Counted from the first letter of the stretch, positions 24,412-33,965 are shown. The stretch is DNA of 64,000 bases from Streptomyces sp. NBC_00236 (GCF_036195045.1 NZ_CP108100.1:2852001-2916000), one strand, 5' to 3'. The notes: generated by a model from the sequence alone, not told the origin. Numbers and translations are program-made.

Positions 24412-25920
24412 TCAAGGCGCCGCGACCATCCGCTCCTCCTCGACCTCGATCTCGTCCCGCGCGAGCACCTCGTCGTCCGGCCGTTCGTCGTGCTCGCGCG
24501 GACCGGCGTACGTCACCGCGAGCGCGACGGCCAGGTTGGCGCCGAGCGCGATGATGCCGGCGTTCACCCCCCACACCGGGTCATTCTCCGTGAACACGAA
24601 CCCGCAGACCACACCCACCCCGACGACCAGCCCGCTCATCGCCCCGAGCAGCGTCAGCCGCCGCCACAACAGTCCCAGCAGCACCATGGGGAGCAGCTGC
24701 GCCATGCCCTCGTACGAGATCAGCGACAGCCGTACGAGGGTGTTCGGCGCGGTGTACGTCAGGAGCAGCGCCAGGCCCCCCGCGACCACGACGACCACCT
24801 GGGCCGCGCCCTTCTGCCGCCGTTCCCAGCGCGGTACGAGCGAGAGCACGCTGCGCCCCCACATCGTGCCGATGACCAGCATGAAGACGGCCATGGGCAC
24901 GATCGAGGAGAGGGCGGCGGCAACGCCGATGATCCCGACCGACCAGGCGGGCAGCGAGTCCACGACCAGTTTGAAGAGCGCCAGGTTCGACTCGGCGCCG
25001 ACGAGCCCCGGCACGACGAAGAGGGCTGCCATGCCGAGCAGCATGGGCACGAACAACAGCACGTTGTAGGCGGGCAGCCACATCGCGTTGCGCCGGAGCA
25101 CGTCAGCGTTCTTGGCACCGAGGTAGCCGGCGACGGTCGTCGGGAAGATCACGACGGTGAGGGAGTTGAGGAAGGAGGTGGTGATGAACCAGGCCTGTCC
25201 GAGGCCGCTGTCCCCGTGCCCGGGGAAGGTCAGCCACTCGCTCTTCTCGGTGACGAGCCGGTCCAGGAAGGGCCCGTAGCCGTCGAAGTAGTGCAGGGGC
25301 ACGTACACCGCGAGGAAGCCGAGCGTGACGATGACCAGCACGTCCTTCAGCACGGACACCCACGCGCTGCCGCGCAGCCCGCTCACCACGACGAAGCCGG
25401 TGGTGACGGCGAAGGCGATGAAGTAGGCCCAGTTCAGGCTGATGGCGCCGTAGGAGATCGTCGAGACGACGACGCCCATGCCGGTGATCTGGAGCTGGAT
25501 GTACGGGAGCAGGAAGACGGTGGCGAGTACGGCGACGAGCGCCCCGAGCCACGGCCGGCCGAAGCGGTGCGCCACCATGTCGGTGATCCCGACGAGCCCG
25601 TGCTTGCGCGCGTACGCCCAGAGCAGCGGCCCGACGACGTAGCCGACGGCGTAACCGCAGGACATGTACGCGACCACGTACAGGACGGGCGCCCCGTAGT
25701 TGTAGCCCCAGCCGGCGGCACCGAGGTAGCTGAAGCTGGTGTAGCCCTCACCCGCCATGAGCACCCAGATGAAGACGGTCCCGAGGCTGCGCCCGCCCAC
25801 CGACCACTCGGCGAGCCCGCCGCCCTCCGGCCCGCGTCTGCCGCGCACGGCGAACAGTCCGAGGGCGACGGTGGCGACCATGAAGACCCCGAAGACGGAG
25901 GTCGCGACGGCGGCGTTCAC
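24412..25920 (-). CDS. Sodium:solute symporter family protein
   Basis: 502-residue LeuT-fold SSS transporter with about 13 TM helices. Family marks include SVGGRSLGTVFIWVLMAGEGYTSFSYLGAAGWGY at the N-terminus (discontinuous TM1), TTVAGYLGAKNADVLRRNAMWLPAYNVLLF and a charged C-terminal tail. It starts at GTG 25920, which overlaps the DUF3311 stop (GTGA), a pairing common for monocarboxylate-type SSS transporters in actinobacteria. Substrate not determinable; an organic acid is the usual guess for DUF3311-linked members. Confidence 0.9.
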   Translation of the reverse strand: MNAAVATSVFGVFMVATVALGLFAVRGRRGPEGGGLAEWSVGGRSLGTVFIWVLMAGEGYTSFSYLGAAGWGYNYGAPVLYVVAYMSCGYAVGYVVGPLLWAYARKHGLVGITDMVAHRFGRPWLGALVAVLATVFLLPYIQLQITGMGVVVSTISYGAISLNWAYFIAFAVTTGFVVVSGLRGSAWVSVLKDVLVIVTLGFLAVYVPLHYFDGYGPFLDRLVTEKSEWLTFPGHGDSGLGQAWFITTSFLNSLTVVIFPTTVAGYLGAKNADVLRRNAMWLPAYNVLLFVPMLLGMAALFVVPGLVGAESNLALFKLVVDSLPAWSVGIIGVAAALSSIVPMAVFMLVIGTMWGRSVLSLVPRWERRQKGAAQVVVVVAGGLALLLTYTAPNTLVRLSLISYEGMAQLLPMVLLGLLWRRLTLLGAMSGLVVGVGVVCGFVFTENDPVWGVNAGIIALGANLAVALAVTYAGPREHDERPDDEVLARDEIEVEEERMVAAP

Positions 25921-26105
25921 CGGCGGTCACCCCGCCGGGCCAGCCATACGGCGACGGGGGTGAGCAGGGTCGCCCCGAGCAGCCAGAAGAAGAGGAACGG
26001 CAGCCCGAGAACGACGGGATCGACCCGGTTCACGAACGGCAGCGCCCCCAGGTAGAGCACGTAGGGGACCAGCAACCACAACAACTGCGGACGTCGTCTG
26101 AGCAC
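25917..26105 (-). CDS. DUF3311 small membrane protein
   Basis: 62 residues with two TM helices (LLWLLVPYVLYLGALPFV; VVLGLPFLFFWLLGATLL) and the DUF3311 motif FVNRVDPVVLGLPFLFFW. GTG 26105 gives VLRRRPQLLW, and AAGG lies about 10 bp upstream; the longer open frame to 26210 overlaps the sortase and is unlikely. It is translationally coupled to the SSS transporter and probably an accessory subunit, by analogy with other SSS/DUF3311 pairs. Confidence 0.85.
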   Translation of the reverse strand: MLRRRPQLLWLLVPYVLYLGALPFVNRVDPVVLGLPFLFFWLLGATLLTPVAVWLARRGDRR

Positions 26106-26137
26106 GTCAGAGAACCTTACGACCTCACCGGCGGTGG

Positions 26138-26980
26138 TCAGCGCTCCCGCACGCCGGTCAGCTTCCCCCACACCACCAGCCGGTACCGGGAGGTGAATTC
26201 GGGCGTGCACGTCGTCAGCGTCAGATAGGACCCGGCGCTCCGGTAGCCCACGTACGGCTTCATGTTGCTGCGCGGCACGGCGGCGATGACCCCGCTGTCG
26301 CCCGGCTGGGTCCGGGCGAGGGTCTTGTCGACGGTGTACGTGTACACGGCGTCCCGGGTCTCGACGGTGATCCGGTCGCCGGACCGCAGCCGGTTGATGT
26401 GGCGGAAGGGCTCGCCGTGCGTGTTGCGGTGCCCGGCGAGCGCGAAGTTCCCCCGGCCGCCGGGCTGCGCGGTGCGCGGGTAGTGACCGGCGTACCCCTT
26501 GTCCAGGACACCCTGCTTGCTGATGCCCTGGGCGACGGGCGCGGTCAGCCCGATGCGCGGGATGCGGAGGACGGCGTACGCCTGGGACCGCCGGGGCGCG
26601 GACGGGGCGCGCCGGGCGTCCTCACCGCTCTCCGCCACCGCAGGACTGTCGTCGGCCGCCGCCTCCTGCCCCTCCTCCACCGGCGGCTCCACCGTCTCCT
26701 CCGGCTCCTCCGGCTCCCCCCAGTCCCGCTGAAGGGCATGCACGGTGTCGGCGGCCTCGGCGCGGGCCTGCCGGTTGGTCCACCACAGCTGATGGGCGAC
26801 GAGCAGCAGCAGGACGACGCCGAGCGTCACCACCAGCTCCGCGCCCGTCCACAGCCCGCGCGCGGCCAGCCGCCTCCCGCGCGCATCGCGCTGCACCACC
26901 ACCGGTATCCGCTCACCTGTCCGCTGCCGCACGGCCCGCACGATAGGCCCAAGGCCCGCAACTCTCCAGAGCCGTAACAA
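26138..26980 (-). CDS. Class E sortase
   Basis: 280-residue membrane transpeptidase that would attach LAxTG proteins to peptidoglycan. N-terminal cytosolic basic region, one TM (LVVTLGVVLLLLVAHQLWW, 49-67), an acidic low-complexity linker (about 88-125), then the sortase domain with IPRIGL, His184 (LAGHRNTHG), the TLTTC motif (Cys258) and Arg265 in TSRYRLVVW, all class E features. The TTG at 26980 has GGTGGGTGA upstream; internal GTG codons (for example in IVRAVRQ) are possible starts. The LARTG protein at 13736-14767 is a candidate substrate. Confidence 0.88.
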   Translation of the reverse strand: MLRLWRVAGLGPIVRAVRQRTGERIPVVVQRDARGRRLAARGLWTGAELVVTLGVVLLLLVAHQLWWTNRQARAEAADTVHALQRDWGEPEEPEETVEPPVEEGQEAAADDSPAVAESGEDARRAPSAPRRSQAYAVLRIPRIGLTAPVAQGISKQGVLDKGYAGHYPRTAQPGGRGNFALAGHRNTHGEPFRHINRLRSGDRITVETRDAVYTYTVDKTLARTQPGDSGVIAAVPRSNMKPYVGYRSAGSYLTLTTCTPEFTSRYRLVVWGKLTGVRER

Positions 26981-27057
26981 GGCTCACCCACCGACGCCGC
27001 TCTCCCGACCGGGAACATCCCTCCGTGCCACGCCCGTACGGCAGTACCGTGTGGTCC

Positions 27058-28059
27058 ATGCGCCCCGACACGCCTGCCGAACACACCACCGAAGCCGAGC
27101 GCCTGCTGCGCACCGCGGCGCAGTACCCGGAGGACCACGAACCGCTGCTCCTCCAGGCAGCGGCCCATCTGGAACTCGCCGGCGACCGCGCCCGTGCCAC
27201 CACGCTCTACGACTCCCTGCTCAGCGACCCCGACACCGAACACCCCCACCTGGTGAAGGCGCTCAACGCCGCCAACCTGTGGGAGTACGGCCACGAGGCC
27301 GAGGCCCGCGCGATCATCGACGGAATCCGCGCGGCCGCCCCGCAGGAGGCGGCACCCTGGGAGATCGCGGCCGAGACCCTGGAGGCCCACGACGAGCTCG
27401 AAGCGGCCCACGACTATTTCTCCACGGCCCTCGCCCTGCTCATCGCCCCGGGCGAGGAGGTCCCGTACGCCACCCAGTCGCTGCTGACCGGCCGCCACCG
27501 GGTACGCCGCCTGATGGGCGTCACGCACGACGCCTGGGACGAGCTGGCCGACGCCCTCCACACGGCGGCCGTCCCGCTGGACGAGCTCCACGACCCGAAG
27601 CGGCTGTGGGCGCTGGGCTCCTCGGACCCGGGCGAGCTCCGGGCCGAGATCACCCGCCTCCGCGCCGAACTGGGCACCTACCGCACGGCCCTGTCCCGCC
27701 CGTTCCCGGTGGCGGTGCTCCACTGGCCGGAGCCCGAACTGCGCGAACTCCTCACCGCGTACCCCGGCCTCGGCAGCGAGTACGCCTCGCACCCCGACCA
27801 CCTGGCCGTCCTGGAGGCGGCCCTGCGCGACCTCCATGCGGCGGGGACCCCGAACCTCGGCATCGTGACGGGCACGGTCCCGTCGTACGAGGCGTTCGCC
27901 GCCTCCGAGGCCGCCTCCCCGTCCGACCCGGACCTGCTCCCCCAGTACGCGACGACCCTGGCGGCCCGCGGCCGCGCGGTCCCGTGGCCGCCGGCGAGGA
28001 GCGCGGCGTGCTGGTGCGGGTCGGGGCGGTCTTACCGGGACTGCCACGGGGGCACGTAG
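27058..28059 (+). CDS. TPR-like protein with C-terminal SEC-C zinc motif
   Basis: 333 residues. The N-terminal half is made of helical TPR-type repeats (LLLQAAAHLELAGDRARATTLYDSLLSD, WEIAAETLEAHDELEAAHDYFSTAL). The C-terminus ends in a SEC-C zinc knuckle, CWCGSGRSYRDCHGG, as in SecA tails and many stand-alone proteins. The function of such TPR/SEC-C proteins is not established. ATG 27058 has no RBS, but TACCGT lies at 27045-27050, so the gene may be leaderless; a GTG at 27025 is the alternative. Confidence 0.8.
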   Translation: MRPDTPAEHTTEAERLLRTAAQYPEDHEPLLLQAAAHLELAGDRARATTLYDSLLSDPDTEHPHLVKALNAANLWEYGHEAEARAIIDGIRAAAPQEAAPWEIAAETLEAHDELEAAHDYFSTALALLIAPGEEVPYATQSLLTGRHRVRRLMGVTHDAWDELADALHTAAVPLDELHDPKRLWALGSSDPGELRAEITRLRAELGTYRTALSRPFPVAVLHWPEPELRELLTAYPGLGSEYASHPDHLAVLEAALRDLHAAGTPNLGIVTGTVPSYEAFAASEAASPSDPDLLPQYATTLAARGRAVPWPPARSAACWCGSGRSYRDCHGGT

Positions 28060-28199
28060 GGCGCCTACCGGCGCCGAGTGGACGGGTACGGGCTACGGAT
28101 TACACGGGTTACCGGGGCCGCGTACCCGTACCTCCCGTGGAAGAGCACGGCGATGTCCGATTCCACGCCCCTGAATCCAGGCCGGCCAGGAAACCGTGC

Positions 28200-28739
28200 C
28201 TAGTGCTGAGGAGGGCGGGCGGCGCGCCGGGGCAGGCGGCGGTCGAGGATGCCGCGCAGCCGGTCGGTGTCGTCCCTGCCCAGGGAGCGCTTCGGCAGAT
28301 AGTGGACCACGAGCAGGTGGGGCGCGGGCGACAGCAGGACGAATCCGGCGGCGGTCTCCACGTACCCGCCGAGGCTCTGCCAGCCCCGGCGGGTCTCCAT
28401 GTGCGCGCCCGTGAACCACACGGCCTCGTCGGAGTCGCTCACGGTCACGGTCCAGGGGCCCGTCGTGGCGGCCACCTTGGCGTGCTTCGCGACCAGGACG
28501 CGCGTCCTGGCGACGAGCCCGAGCAGGCAGCCGACGAAGGCGCATGCCGCCGCCGAGGCGCTGTGCGAGATCAGCCAGACCGAAGCAGCGAAGAGCACCG
28601 GCACCAGCAACCCTCGCAGCCGCCCCCTGATCCCCCGCGTCTTCCCTCGTGCACGGAACGCGTCGGACCAGTCCGGCCGCCCCAACTCGTAGCTCAACTC
28701 AACGAAGCTGCTCTCCGCCGCACTTCGCACGTCGGTCAT
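28200..28739 (-). CDS. YcxB-like membrane protein
   Basis: 179 residues. Two adjacent TM segments (LRGLLVPVLFAASVWLI and AACAFVGCLLGLVA) are followed by a C-terminal domain of YcxB type: GPWTVTVSDSDEAVWFTGAHMETRRGWQSLGGYVETAAGFVLL and LLVVHYLPKRSLG (strand-turn pattern around a conserved Trp). Role unknown; these proteins usually stand alone. ATG 28739 has GGGGAGG upstream. Confidence 0.75.
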   Translation of the reverse strand: MTDVRSAAESSFVELSYELGRPDWSDAFRARGKTRGIRGRLRGLLVPVLFAASVWLISHSASAAACAFVGCLLGLVARTRVLVAKHAKVAATTGPWTVTVSDSDEAVWFTGAHMETRRGWQSLGGYVETAAGFVLLSPAPHLLVVHYLPKRSLGRDDTDRLRGILDRRLPRRAARPPQH

Positions 28740-28940
28740 GGCCCTCCCCATCCGGTCGCGAGCGGTGATCGTAGCGGGCGACCCGCCATCGCCCCCGCCC
28801 GAGGCACACCACCCGAACGACACCCGGGCCGACCATGCCGAGAACCCATGGGCGGACGGCCGGGACCGGGCATCCGAACAGCCGCCACCACCCCACTGAT
28901 CCGAGCGCCCTCGACGCATCCGCCCGCATACCCTGCCGCC

Positions 28941-29453
28941 ATGCCCGAACTCCAACGCCTGCGCCCCGACCACGCCCCGGCCCTGCTCGCGTTCGAGCGG
29001 GAGAACCGCGCCTTCTTCGCGGCCTCGGTGCCGGACCGCGGCGACGACTACTTCACGCACTTCGCCGCCCACCTCGCGGAACGCCTCGCCGAACAGGCCA
29101 CGGGCGCTTGCCACTTCCACGTCCTCGTGACGCGGGACGGTGAGGTGCTGGGCCGCTTCAACCTGGTGGACGTGGCGGAGGGCGAGGCCGAACTGGGCTT
29201 CCGCCTGGCCGAGAAGGCCACGGGCCGCGGCCTGGCGACGACGGCGGTCCGCCGCCTCTTCACGCTCTGCACGACGACGTACGCCCTGACGAAGCTGCGC
29301 GCAGGAGCCACCCTCACGAACACCGCGTCACGGTCGGTCCTGACGCGGACGGGGTTCGTCCCGACGGGAGAGGAGTTGGTGTTGAGCGGGGAGCGGGGGC
29401 TGGGGTACGTACGGGACTTGGCGGCTGGGCCGCACCCGGTCGCCCTTCAGTGA
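28941..29453 (+). CDS. GNAT-family N-acetyltransferase (RimJ/RimL-like)
   Basis: 170-residue acetyl-CoA-dependent acyltransferase. RimJ-like features: an N-terminal ligand half (DHAPALLAFERENRAFF), the beta4 strand AELGFRLAEKATGRGLATTAVRRLF with the pyrophosphate-binding loop variant ATGRGLA, and the C-terminal NTASRSVLTRTGF motif. The substrate could be a protein N-terminus or a small amine. ATG 28941 lacks an RBS; TACCCT about 7 bp upstream suggests leaderless transcription. Its last codons overlap the convergent SnoaL-like gene by 7 bp. Confidence 0.85.
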   Translation: MPELQRLRPDHAPALLAFERENRAFFAASVPDRGDDYFTHFAAHLAERLAEQATGACHFHVLVTRDGEVLGRFNLVDVAEGEAELGFRLAEKATGRGLATTAVRRLFTLCTTTYALTKLRAGATLTNTASRSVLTRTGFVPTGEELVLSGERGLGYVRDLAAGPHPVALQ

Positions 29454-29956
29454 CCGGGATCAGCGGCGGGCCGGAGCACACGGAAGTCACCCAGCTGGAT
29501 CCTCATGTCGAACTCCCGGTGGCTCAGCCGCCAGCCGGCCCCGGTGCGCACCCACCTGTCGTCGTACTCACCCATGCACTCGAAGAACTTGCCCCGCATG
29601 TCGCCTGCCCCCATGTGATGAACCCGGGCGTAGCTGAGGCTCCGTGCGCGGTCCCCGTCGATGGTCACTCGCGTGTTGCCGAGCAGGTGCTGGGTCGCGC
29701 CGCAGCCGCCGAGATGCCCCCGCATCACGGCCACGATCTCGTCGATCCCCGTCCGGCGATAGCCCGTCCCGTCGGCAGTGAAGGTGGCCCGGACGGTGTC
29801 CCAGTCGCGGGCGTCGATGGCGGCCTGCAACCGGTGCAGCCGTTCGACCACGGCCACGCGATCCCCCGCCGCGCCCTCGGCGGCTGCAGTCCCCCCGTCC
29901 TCCAGCTGTCGCAGCCTGCGCTCCAGCAGGGCGAGTCGATCTTCGAGGCCGCTCAT
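29447..29956 (-). CDS. SnoaL-like / NTF2-superfamily protein
   Basis: 169 residues. An N-terminal coiled segment (LEDRLALLERRLRQLED) precedes an alpha+beta NTF2/SnoaL-like cone: LHRLQAAIDARDWDTVRATFTADGTGY, IDEIVAVMRGHLGGCGATQHLLGN, YDDRWVRTGAGWRLSHREF. Such proteins are small enzymes or ligand-binding modules; no substrate is implied here. ATG 29956 has AAGGGAG 8 bp upstream, better placed than the GTG at 29965. It converges on the GNAT gene. Confidence 0.85.
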   Translation of the reverse strand: MSGLEDRLALLERRLRQLEDGGTAAAEGAAGDRVAVVERLHRLQAAIDARDWDTVRATFTADGTGYRRTGIDEIVAVMRGHLGGCGATQHLLGNTRVTIDGDRARSLSYARVHHMGAGDMRGKFFECMGEYDDRWVRTGAGWRLSHREFDMRIQLGDFRVLRPAADPGH

Positions 29957-30190
29957 GGGGCCCACTCCCTTCGGCCGACTCGGCGGGCGACGCCCACCCG
30001 CCGTTCCTCAGCCCTTGTGTAGCGTGCGCGCGGCACACCGCGACCGGACCGGTCCCACCCACCGGTCACCGGGGCCCGACCCCCCGCACATCCCGGGCCG
30101 CATACATGACCGACATGCATCTGGCCACACGCCCACCGCCCACCCACCATGGCCTCCTGAAGCACGGCCCGCATCGGGGGAAGGCCACAC

Positions 30191-30766
30191 ATGAGCACGG
30201 ATGACCCGGGCACACCCGACGACAACCCTCAGCCGAAACGACCCTGGGCCCGCAGCAACCCGGCCCCCAACGGCCCGCCGCGCCCGCCGCACCCACCCGG
30301 CACCGGCGGCTTCGGCGGCGGCCCGCCTCCTGCCGGAGGCCGGATGCCCGCCCCGGTCAGCAGCCTGCGCGTCCTCATGACGGTCATCGGCGGCCTCCAG
30401 GCAATCCTCGGGCTGGCCCTGGTGACCAACAGCGTCTCCATCGCCACATCTCTCTGGGGCGAGGACGACGCCTCGACGTACGCGCGCCGAGCCACGGGCG
30501 AGGACCACGCCGGCATGGTCGTCTTCGTGGGAATCCTCATCCTGGCGGTCGCCGCCTGGGGCATCCTGACCGCGCTCAAGTTCCCGACCCGCCACCCCAA
30601 CGTGCGCAATTCGGCCATCGCCTACGGCTGGATGACCCTGGCCTTCACGGTCTTCCTGTGGGCCTTCATGACCGTCCTGATCCTGGTCCTGATCTGGCTC
30701 GCCCTGGCGATCCTGCTCATCGTCCGGCCGAATCAGCCGGAGTGCCGGGCTTGGTTCGGGACGTAG
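30191..30766 (+). CDS. Proline-rich membrane protein of unknown function
   Basis: 191 residues. A disordered N-terminus of about 55 residues rich in Pro, Gly and Asn is followed by about four TM segments (VLMTVIGGLQAILGLALV, MVVFVGILILAVAAWGIL, YGWMTLAFTVFLWAF, VLILVLIWLALAILLIV) and a short tail. This layout is common among Streptomyces membrane proteins of unassigned role. GGGGGAAGG lies about 6 bp before ATG 30191. It is the last core-looking gene before the defence island. Confidence 0.75.
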   Translation: MSTDDPGTPDDNPQPKRPWARSNPAPNGPPRPPHPPGTGGFGGGPPPAGGRMPAPVSSLRVLMTVIGGLQAILGLALVTNSVSIATSLWGEDDASTYARRATGEDHAGMVVFVGILILAVAAWGILTALKFPTRHPNVRNSAIAYGWMTLAFTVFLWAFMTVLILVLIWLALAILLIVRPNQPECRAWFGT

Positions 30767-30894
30767 GGGCGCGACCTGATCCGGCCGCATCCGTCACTGA
30801 CGTCGGAAGCCCACGCACCGCCTGGCGCCACCGGTGCCACGGACAGCACTTCGGAGACGACACTCCGGAACTCTGTCGCCGGCACAATGCACGA

Positions 30895-31377
30895 GTGCCC
30901 AATGTCTCGCCCTCCTCCCCAGCTGTCTCCGCTCGTATGCGGCTCCAGAAGTCGCGTGACACGAAACCGGAGGTCACAGTGCGGAGGCTGCTCCACGCCG
31001 AGGGACTGAGGTATCGCGTGAACTACCCCGTCCCTCACATACCTCGACGCACCATCGACATCGCCTTCAGCCGTGCCAAGATCGCCGTCTTCATGGATGG
31101 CTGCTTCTGGCACGGCTGCCCCACACACGCCACGCAGCCTCGTGCCAACGCCGAATGGTGGCGAACGAAGCTCGCGAAGAACATGGCGCGCGACCACGAG
31201 ACAACCGAACTATTGGAGTCAGCAGGCTGGACCGTCCTTCGATTCTGGGAACACGAGCACCCGGAGGACGTAGCACGACAGGTAGCGAAGGCGCGCAGAG
31301 CGGTCTCGACCACCGGAGACGAGAAGCACTCGCGGGTGGACCCGGGGAACCCGAATCGTCACAACACCGGTCGTTGA
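30895..31377 (+). CDS. vsr: Vsr-type DNA mismatch (T:G) nick endonuclease
   Basis: 160-residue Very Short Patch repair endonuclease that nicks 5' of the T in T:G mismatches created by 5-methylcytosine deamination. Family core: RMRLQKSRDTKPEVTVRRLLHAEGLRYRV, the active-site Asp in RRTIDIAFSRAKIAVFMDGCFWHGCPTH (PD-(D/E)XK variant with FxDGCFWHGCP zinc cysteines and catalytic histidine), and GWTVLRFWEHE. GTG 30895 is preferred; CACAAT at 30883-30888 suggests a leaderless promoter, and frames further upstream overlap the previous gene. Its presence fits the C5-cytosine methyltransferases encoded at 37-39 kb. Confidence 0.93.
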   Translation: MPNVSPSSPAVSARMRLQKSRDTKPEVTVRRLLHAEGLRYRVNYPVPHIPRRTIDIAFSRAKIAVFMDGCFWHGCPTHATQPRANAEWWRTKLAKNMARDHETTELLESAGWTVLRFWEHEHPEDVARQVAKARRAVSTTGDEKHSRVDPGNPNRHNTGR

Positions 31378-31449
31378 AGCCTCAATGTCTGACCCCTGCA
31401 TTACGGTCAGCATTGATCCCATTAACATCTGTCACCACAAGGCGAGGAA

Positions 31450-32985
31450 ATGATCCACGACTGGCAGTTCGATGTCCCCACCGCCGGGAGCAAACATCTT
31501 CCTCCAGACGCGCGGTACATGGAGGCACTGAGCAGTCAGGGCTACGCCTTCGAGGTGGCCGTCGCGGATCTGGTCGACAACTCGATCGATGCCGGCGCCA
31601 AGGACGTCGTCATTCACTTCCTCCGAGATGGTGATCAACTTGTCAGCCTCCTCGTCGTCGACGACGGCAGGGGCATGGGCGAGGAGCAATTGGACATCGC
31701 GATGACCGTCGGAGGGCGACGCGACTACGCCCCGAACGCACTGGGCATGTTCGGCACCGGTCTCAAGTCCGCATCGTTGAGCCATGCCTCCGCTGTCACC
31801 GTCGTCAGCACGACGAAGCGCACCCGTACGGCAGGGCGACGGTGGGTGATGGAACGCGCTGTCTCGGGCTTCGAGTGCGACATCGTCGATCCGAACTACG
31901 CGCAGACGCTGATTGATCGCTACGACAACGGACGCCCGATTCTTTGGGAAGGCACGATCGTGCGGTGGGACGGGGTCAAGGACTTCCCCAAACACGGCGG
32001 CGCCGGGCAGACGGACCGGTATCTCCACCGCACGATCAACAAGCTGGGGCTCCACCTGGGCCTCCACCTTCATCGCTTCCTGAAACGTGATGACTTCAAC
32101 ATCACCATCGCCGTCGAGGACGTGCGGACGGGCACCGTCTACATGAACTTCGGCGTCGAACCCCTCGACCCGTTCGGCTACCCGGTTTCCGGCAGCCCGG
32201 CCTACCCGCGCCGCTTCACGGCATCGCTGCCCTCCGACGCCGACGTCACGCTCGAGGCGCACGTCTGGCCTCCCAAGTCCAACGTGGACGAGTACAAGGC
32301 CGTGGGATCGGTGATGGATCGGCAAGGCTTCTACTTCTACCGCCACAACCGCCTCGTCCAGGCCGGCGGCTGGAACAACCTTCGTCAGCCCGAGCAGCAT
32401 CTTTCGTTGGCCCGGGTGGCCGTGGACCTCCCGGACCACCTCGGCGACGTCTTCCGCCTCACTGTGAAGAAGGCCGGAGTCGACGCCTCGCCCGAGTTCA
32501 CCTCCGCCGTGGAATCGGCAGTCGATCCGACCGGACACACCTTTCTCGACTACCTGAACGACGCCGACACGGTCTATCGCGAGGCCCGCAAACGCTCCGG
32601 CACAAGCCGCAGGCCGGCGATCCCACCGGGCAAGGGCTTCCATCCGGCCGTGCGCGAGACCATCGAGGAAGAGCTGCCCGCGATCCCACTCGAGGATCCG
32701 ATCTCGGTACGTTGGCAGAAGCTCGACAACGAAGTCTTCTTCGAGCTCGACAGGAAGGACCGCAGCATGGTCCTCAACCAGCACTACCGTGCGGCCATTC
32801 TCGGGGGTCGTCGTGGCGGCCTCAATGACGCACCGGTACTCAAGTCGCTCATGTACATACTTCTGCACCAGGCCTTCGAGAAGGAGTACAGCGGTAGTCG
32901 GGAGAAGGACAATCTGCAGCTGTGGCAGTCGGTCCTGGTCTCAGCCGCCAGGGCCGAACTGGACAGGATGGTCGACGATGACTGA
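31450..32985 (+). CDS. GHKL (MutL/MORC-like) ATPase of restriction-type system
   Basis: 511-residue ATPase of the HATPase_c_3 kind. Bergerat-fold motifs: N box ADLVDNSIDAGA (Asn44; Asp40 stands where MutL has Glu), G1 box VVDDGRGM (71-76), G2 box FGTGLKSASLS (101-111). A MORC-like second domain follows (FYFYRHNRLVQAGGWNNL). ATP-driven clamp or loading activity on DNA is expected from the MORC/MutL family. ATG 31450 has GCGAGGAA directly upstream. The next gene (PD-(D/E)XK nuclease) starts inside its last codons, and the Z1 protein follows, the gene order known for MORC-associated restriction systems. Confidence 0.9.
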   Translation: MIHDWQFDVPTAGSKHLPPDARYMEALSSQGYAFEVAVADLVDNSIDAGAKDVVIHFLRDGDQLVSLLVVDDGRGMGEEQLDIAMTVGGRRDYAPNALGMFGTGLKSASLSHASAVTVVSTTKRTRTAGRRWVMERAVSGFECDIVDPNYAQTLIDRYDNGRPILWEGTIVRWDGVKDFPKHGGAGQTDRYLHRTINKLGLHLGLHLHRFLKRDDFNITIAVEDVRTGTVYMNFGVEPLDPFGYPVSGSPAYPRRFTASLPSDADVTLEAHVWPPKSNVDEYKAVGSVMDRQGFYFYRHNRLVQAGGWNNLRQPEQHLSLARVAVDLPDHLGDVFRLTVKKAGVDASPEFTSAVESAVDPTGHTFLDYLNDADTVYREARKRSGTSRRPAIPPGKGFHPAVRETIEEELPAIPLEDPISVRWQKLDNEVFFELDRKDRSMVLNQHYRAAILGGRRGGLNDAPVLKSLMYILLHQAFEKEYSGSREKDNLQLWQSVLVSAARAELDRMVDDD

Positions 32986-33949
32986 CGGGCCGTTTGTTCC
33001 CTGGACCTCTGTCGAACACTTCCTGGGCGCAAACCAGGCGACGACGTACCGGTTGTCCGCCCCGACCGCCCACCCTGAGGTTTCCTACGTGGTCGGCGAC
33101 GGCCACGAGATCGCCTTGCACGTGGAACTGAAGAGCCGACACAGACCGCCGAAGTCCCCACTGCCGATGATTCTCATCGACCAGATCGCGGAGCGGGGCA
33201 TGCGGATGGCGAGAATCCGAACCACCCAGGCCGCCCTCGTCCGCGACTTCCACGATCTCCTCAATGCCGTGGCGGACCGAGTCGTCACACACGGTCGCAC
33301 CCTGGACCAGGCGTTCGGCGAAACCGTACGCGCGTGGAGCGCGCTGCTGGATCAGCCTCGGAAGTCGAGGGTGGAGAAACGTATCGGCCTGCTTGGTGAA
33401 TTGTCCGCGCTGTCTGCCGTCGCTCGCGCGCACGACTGGTCAACAGCGCTGGCATCATGGAAGGGGCCGGACGGCGAGGAGCACGACTTCGGCCTGCCCG
33501 ATTTCGACTTCGAGGTGAAGACGACAGCTTCCGAGCAACGTCAGCACACGATTCACGGCCTCGGTCAGTTGACCCCCACCGGGGACAGGCCTCTCTGGCT
33601 GGTGTCATTGCAGATCACAAGGGCCGGCGCCGGGGGGCACACCCTCACACACTGTGTACGTGCAATACGTGACCAAGTCATCGAGCATGCGCCGGCGTCC
33701 GTGGACCTCCTCGACCGGAAGCTCCGCGATTCCGGTTGGAGGCCGGACGAACCGGACGACGAACGTTGGCGGTGGCGTCAGTCACCACTCGTTCTGGTCG
33801 TGGACAGTGAACTGCCACGCTTGGACACCGATTCTGTGCGTGCCGAATTTCGTCACCATCTTCGAGATATCACCTACAACCTCGACGTGACCGGTCTTGC
33901 GGCCACCCCCGAACCCCCGTCCGAACTGACAGATTTTCGGCTCTCGTAA
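32978..33949 (+). CDS. PD-(D/E)XK nuclease (DUF4420-like)
   Basis: 323-residue predicted restriction endonuclease. The nuclease core is LLGELSAL (Glu141), then GEEHDFGLPDFDFEVKTT (Asp170, Glu179-x-Lys181), then HTIHGLGQL, the pattern of the DUF4420 PD-(D/E)XK family. ATG 32978 overlaps the ATPase stop by 8 bp, so translation is coupled and the products probably form a complex. No specificity domain is apparent, so recognition may come from the ATPase, the Z1 protein or the modification status of the DNA. Z1 follows 16 bp downstream. Confidence 0.88.
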   Translation: MTDGPFVPWTSVEHFLGANQATTYRLSAPTAHPEVSYVVGDGHEIALHVELKSRHRPPKSPLPMILIDQIAERGMRMARIRTTQAALVRDFHDLLNAVADRVVTHGRTLDQAFGETVRAWSALLDQPRKSRVEKRIGLLGELSALSAVARAHDWSTALASWKGPDGEEHDFGLPDFDFEVKTTASEQRQHTIHGLGQLTPTGDRPLWLVSLQITRAGAGGHTLTHCVRAIRDQVIEHAPASVDLLDRKLRDSGWRPDEPDDERWRWRQSPLVLVVDSELPRLDTDSVRAEFRHHLRDITYNLDVTGLAATPEPPSELTDFRLS

Positions 33950-33965
33950 GCTCGAGGAACCATCG

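Noticed and set aside
31432..32868. 478-codon minus-strand frame opposite the GHKL ATPase
   Set aside because: Shadow of the ATPase; no motif or RBS of its own.
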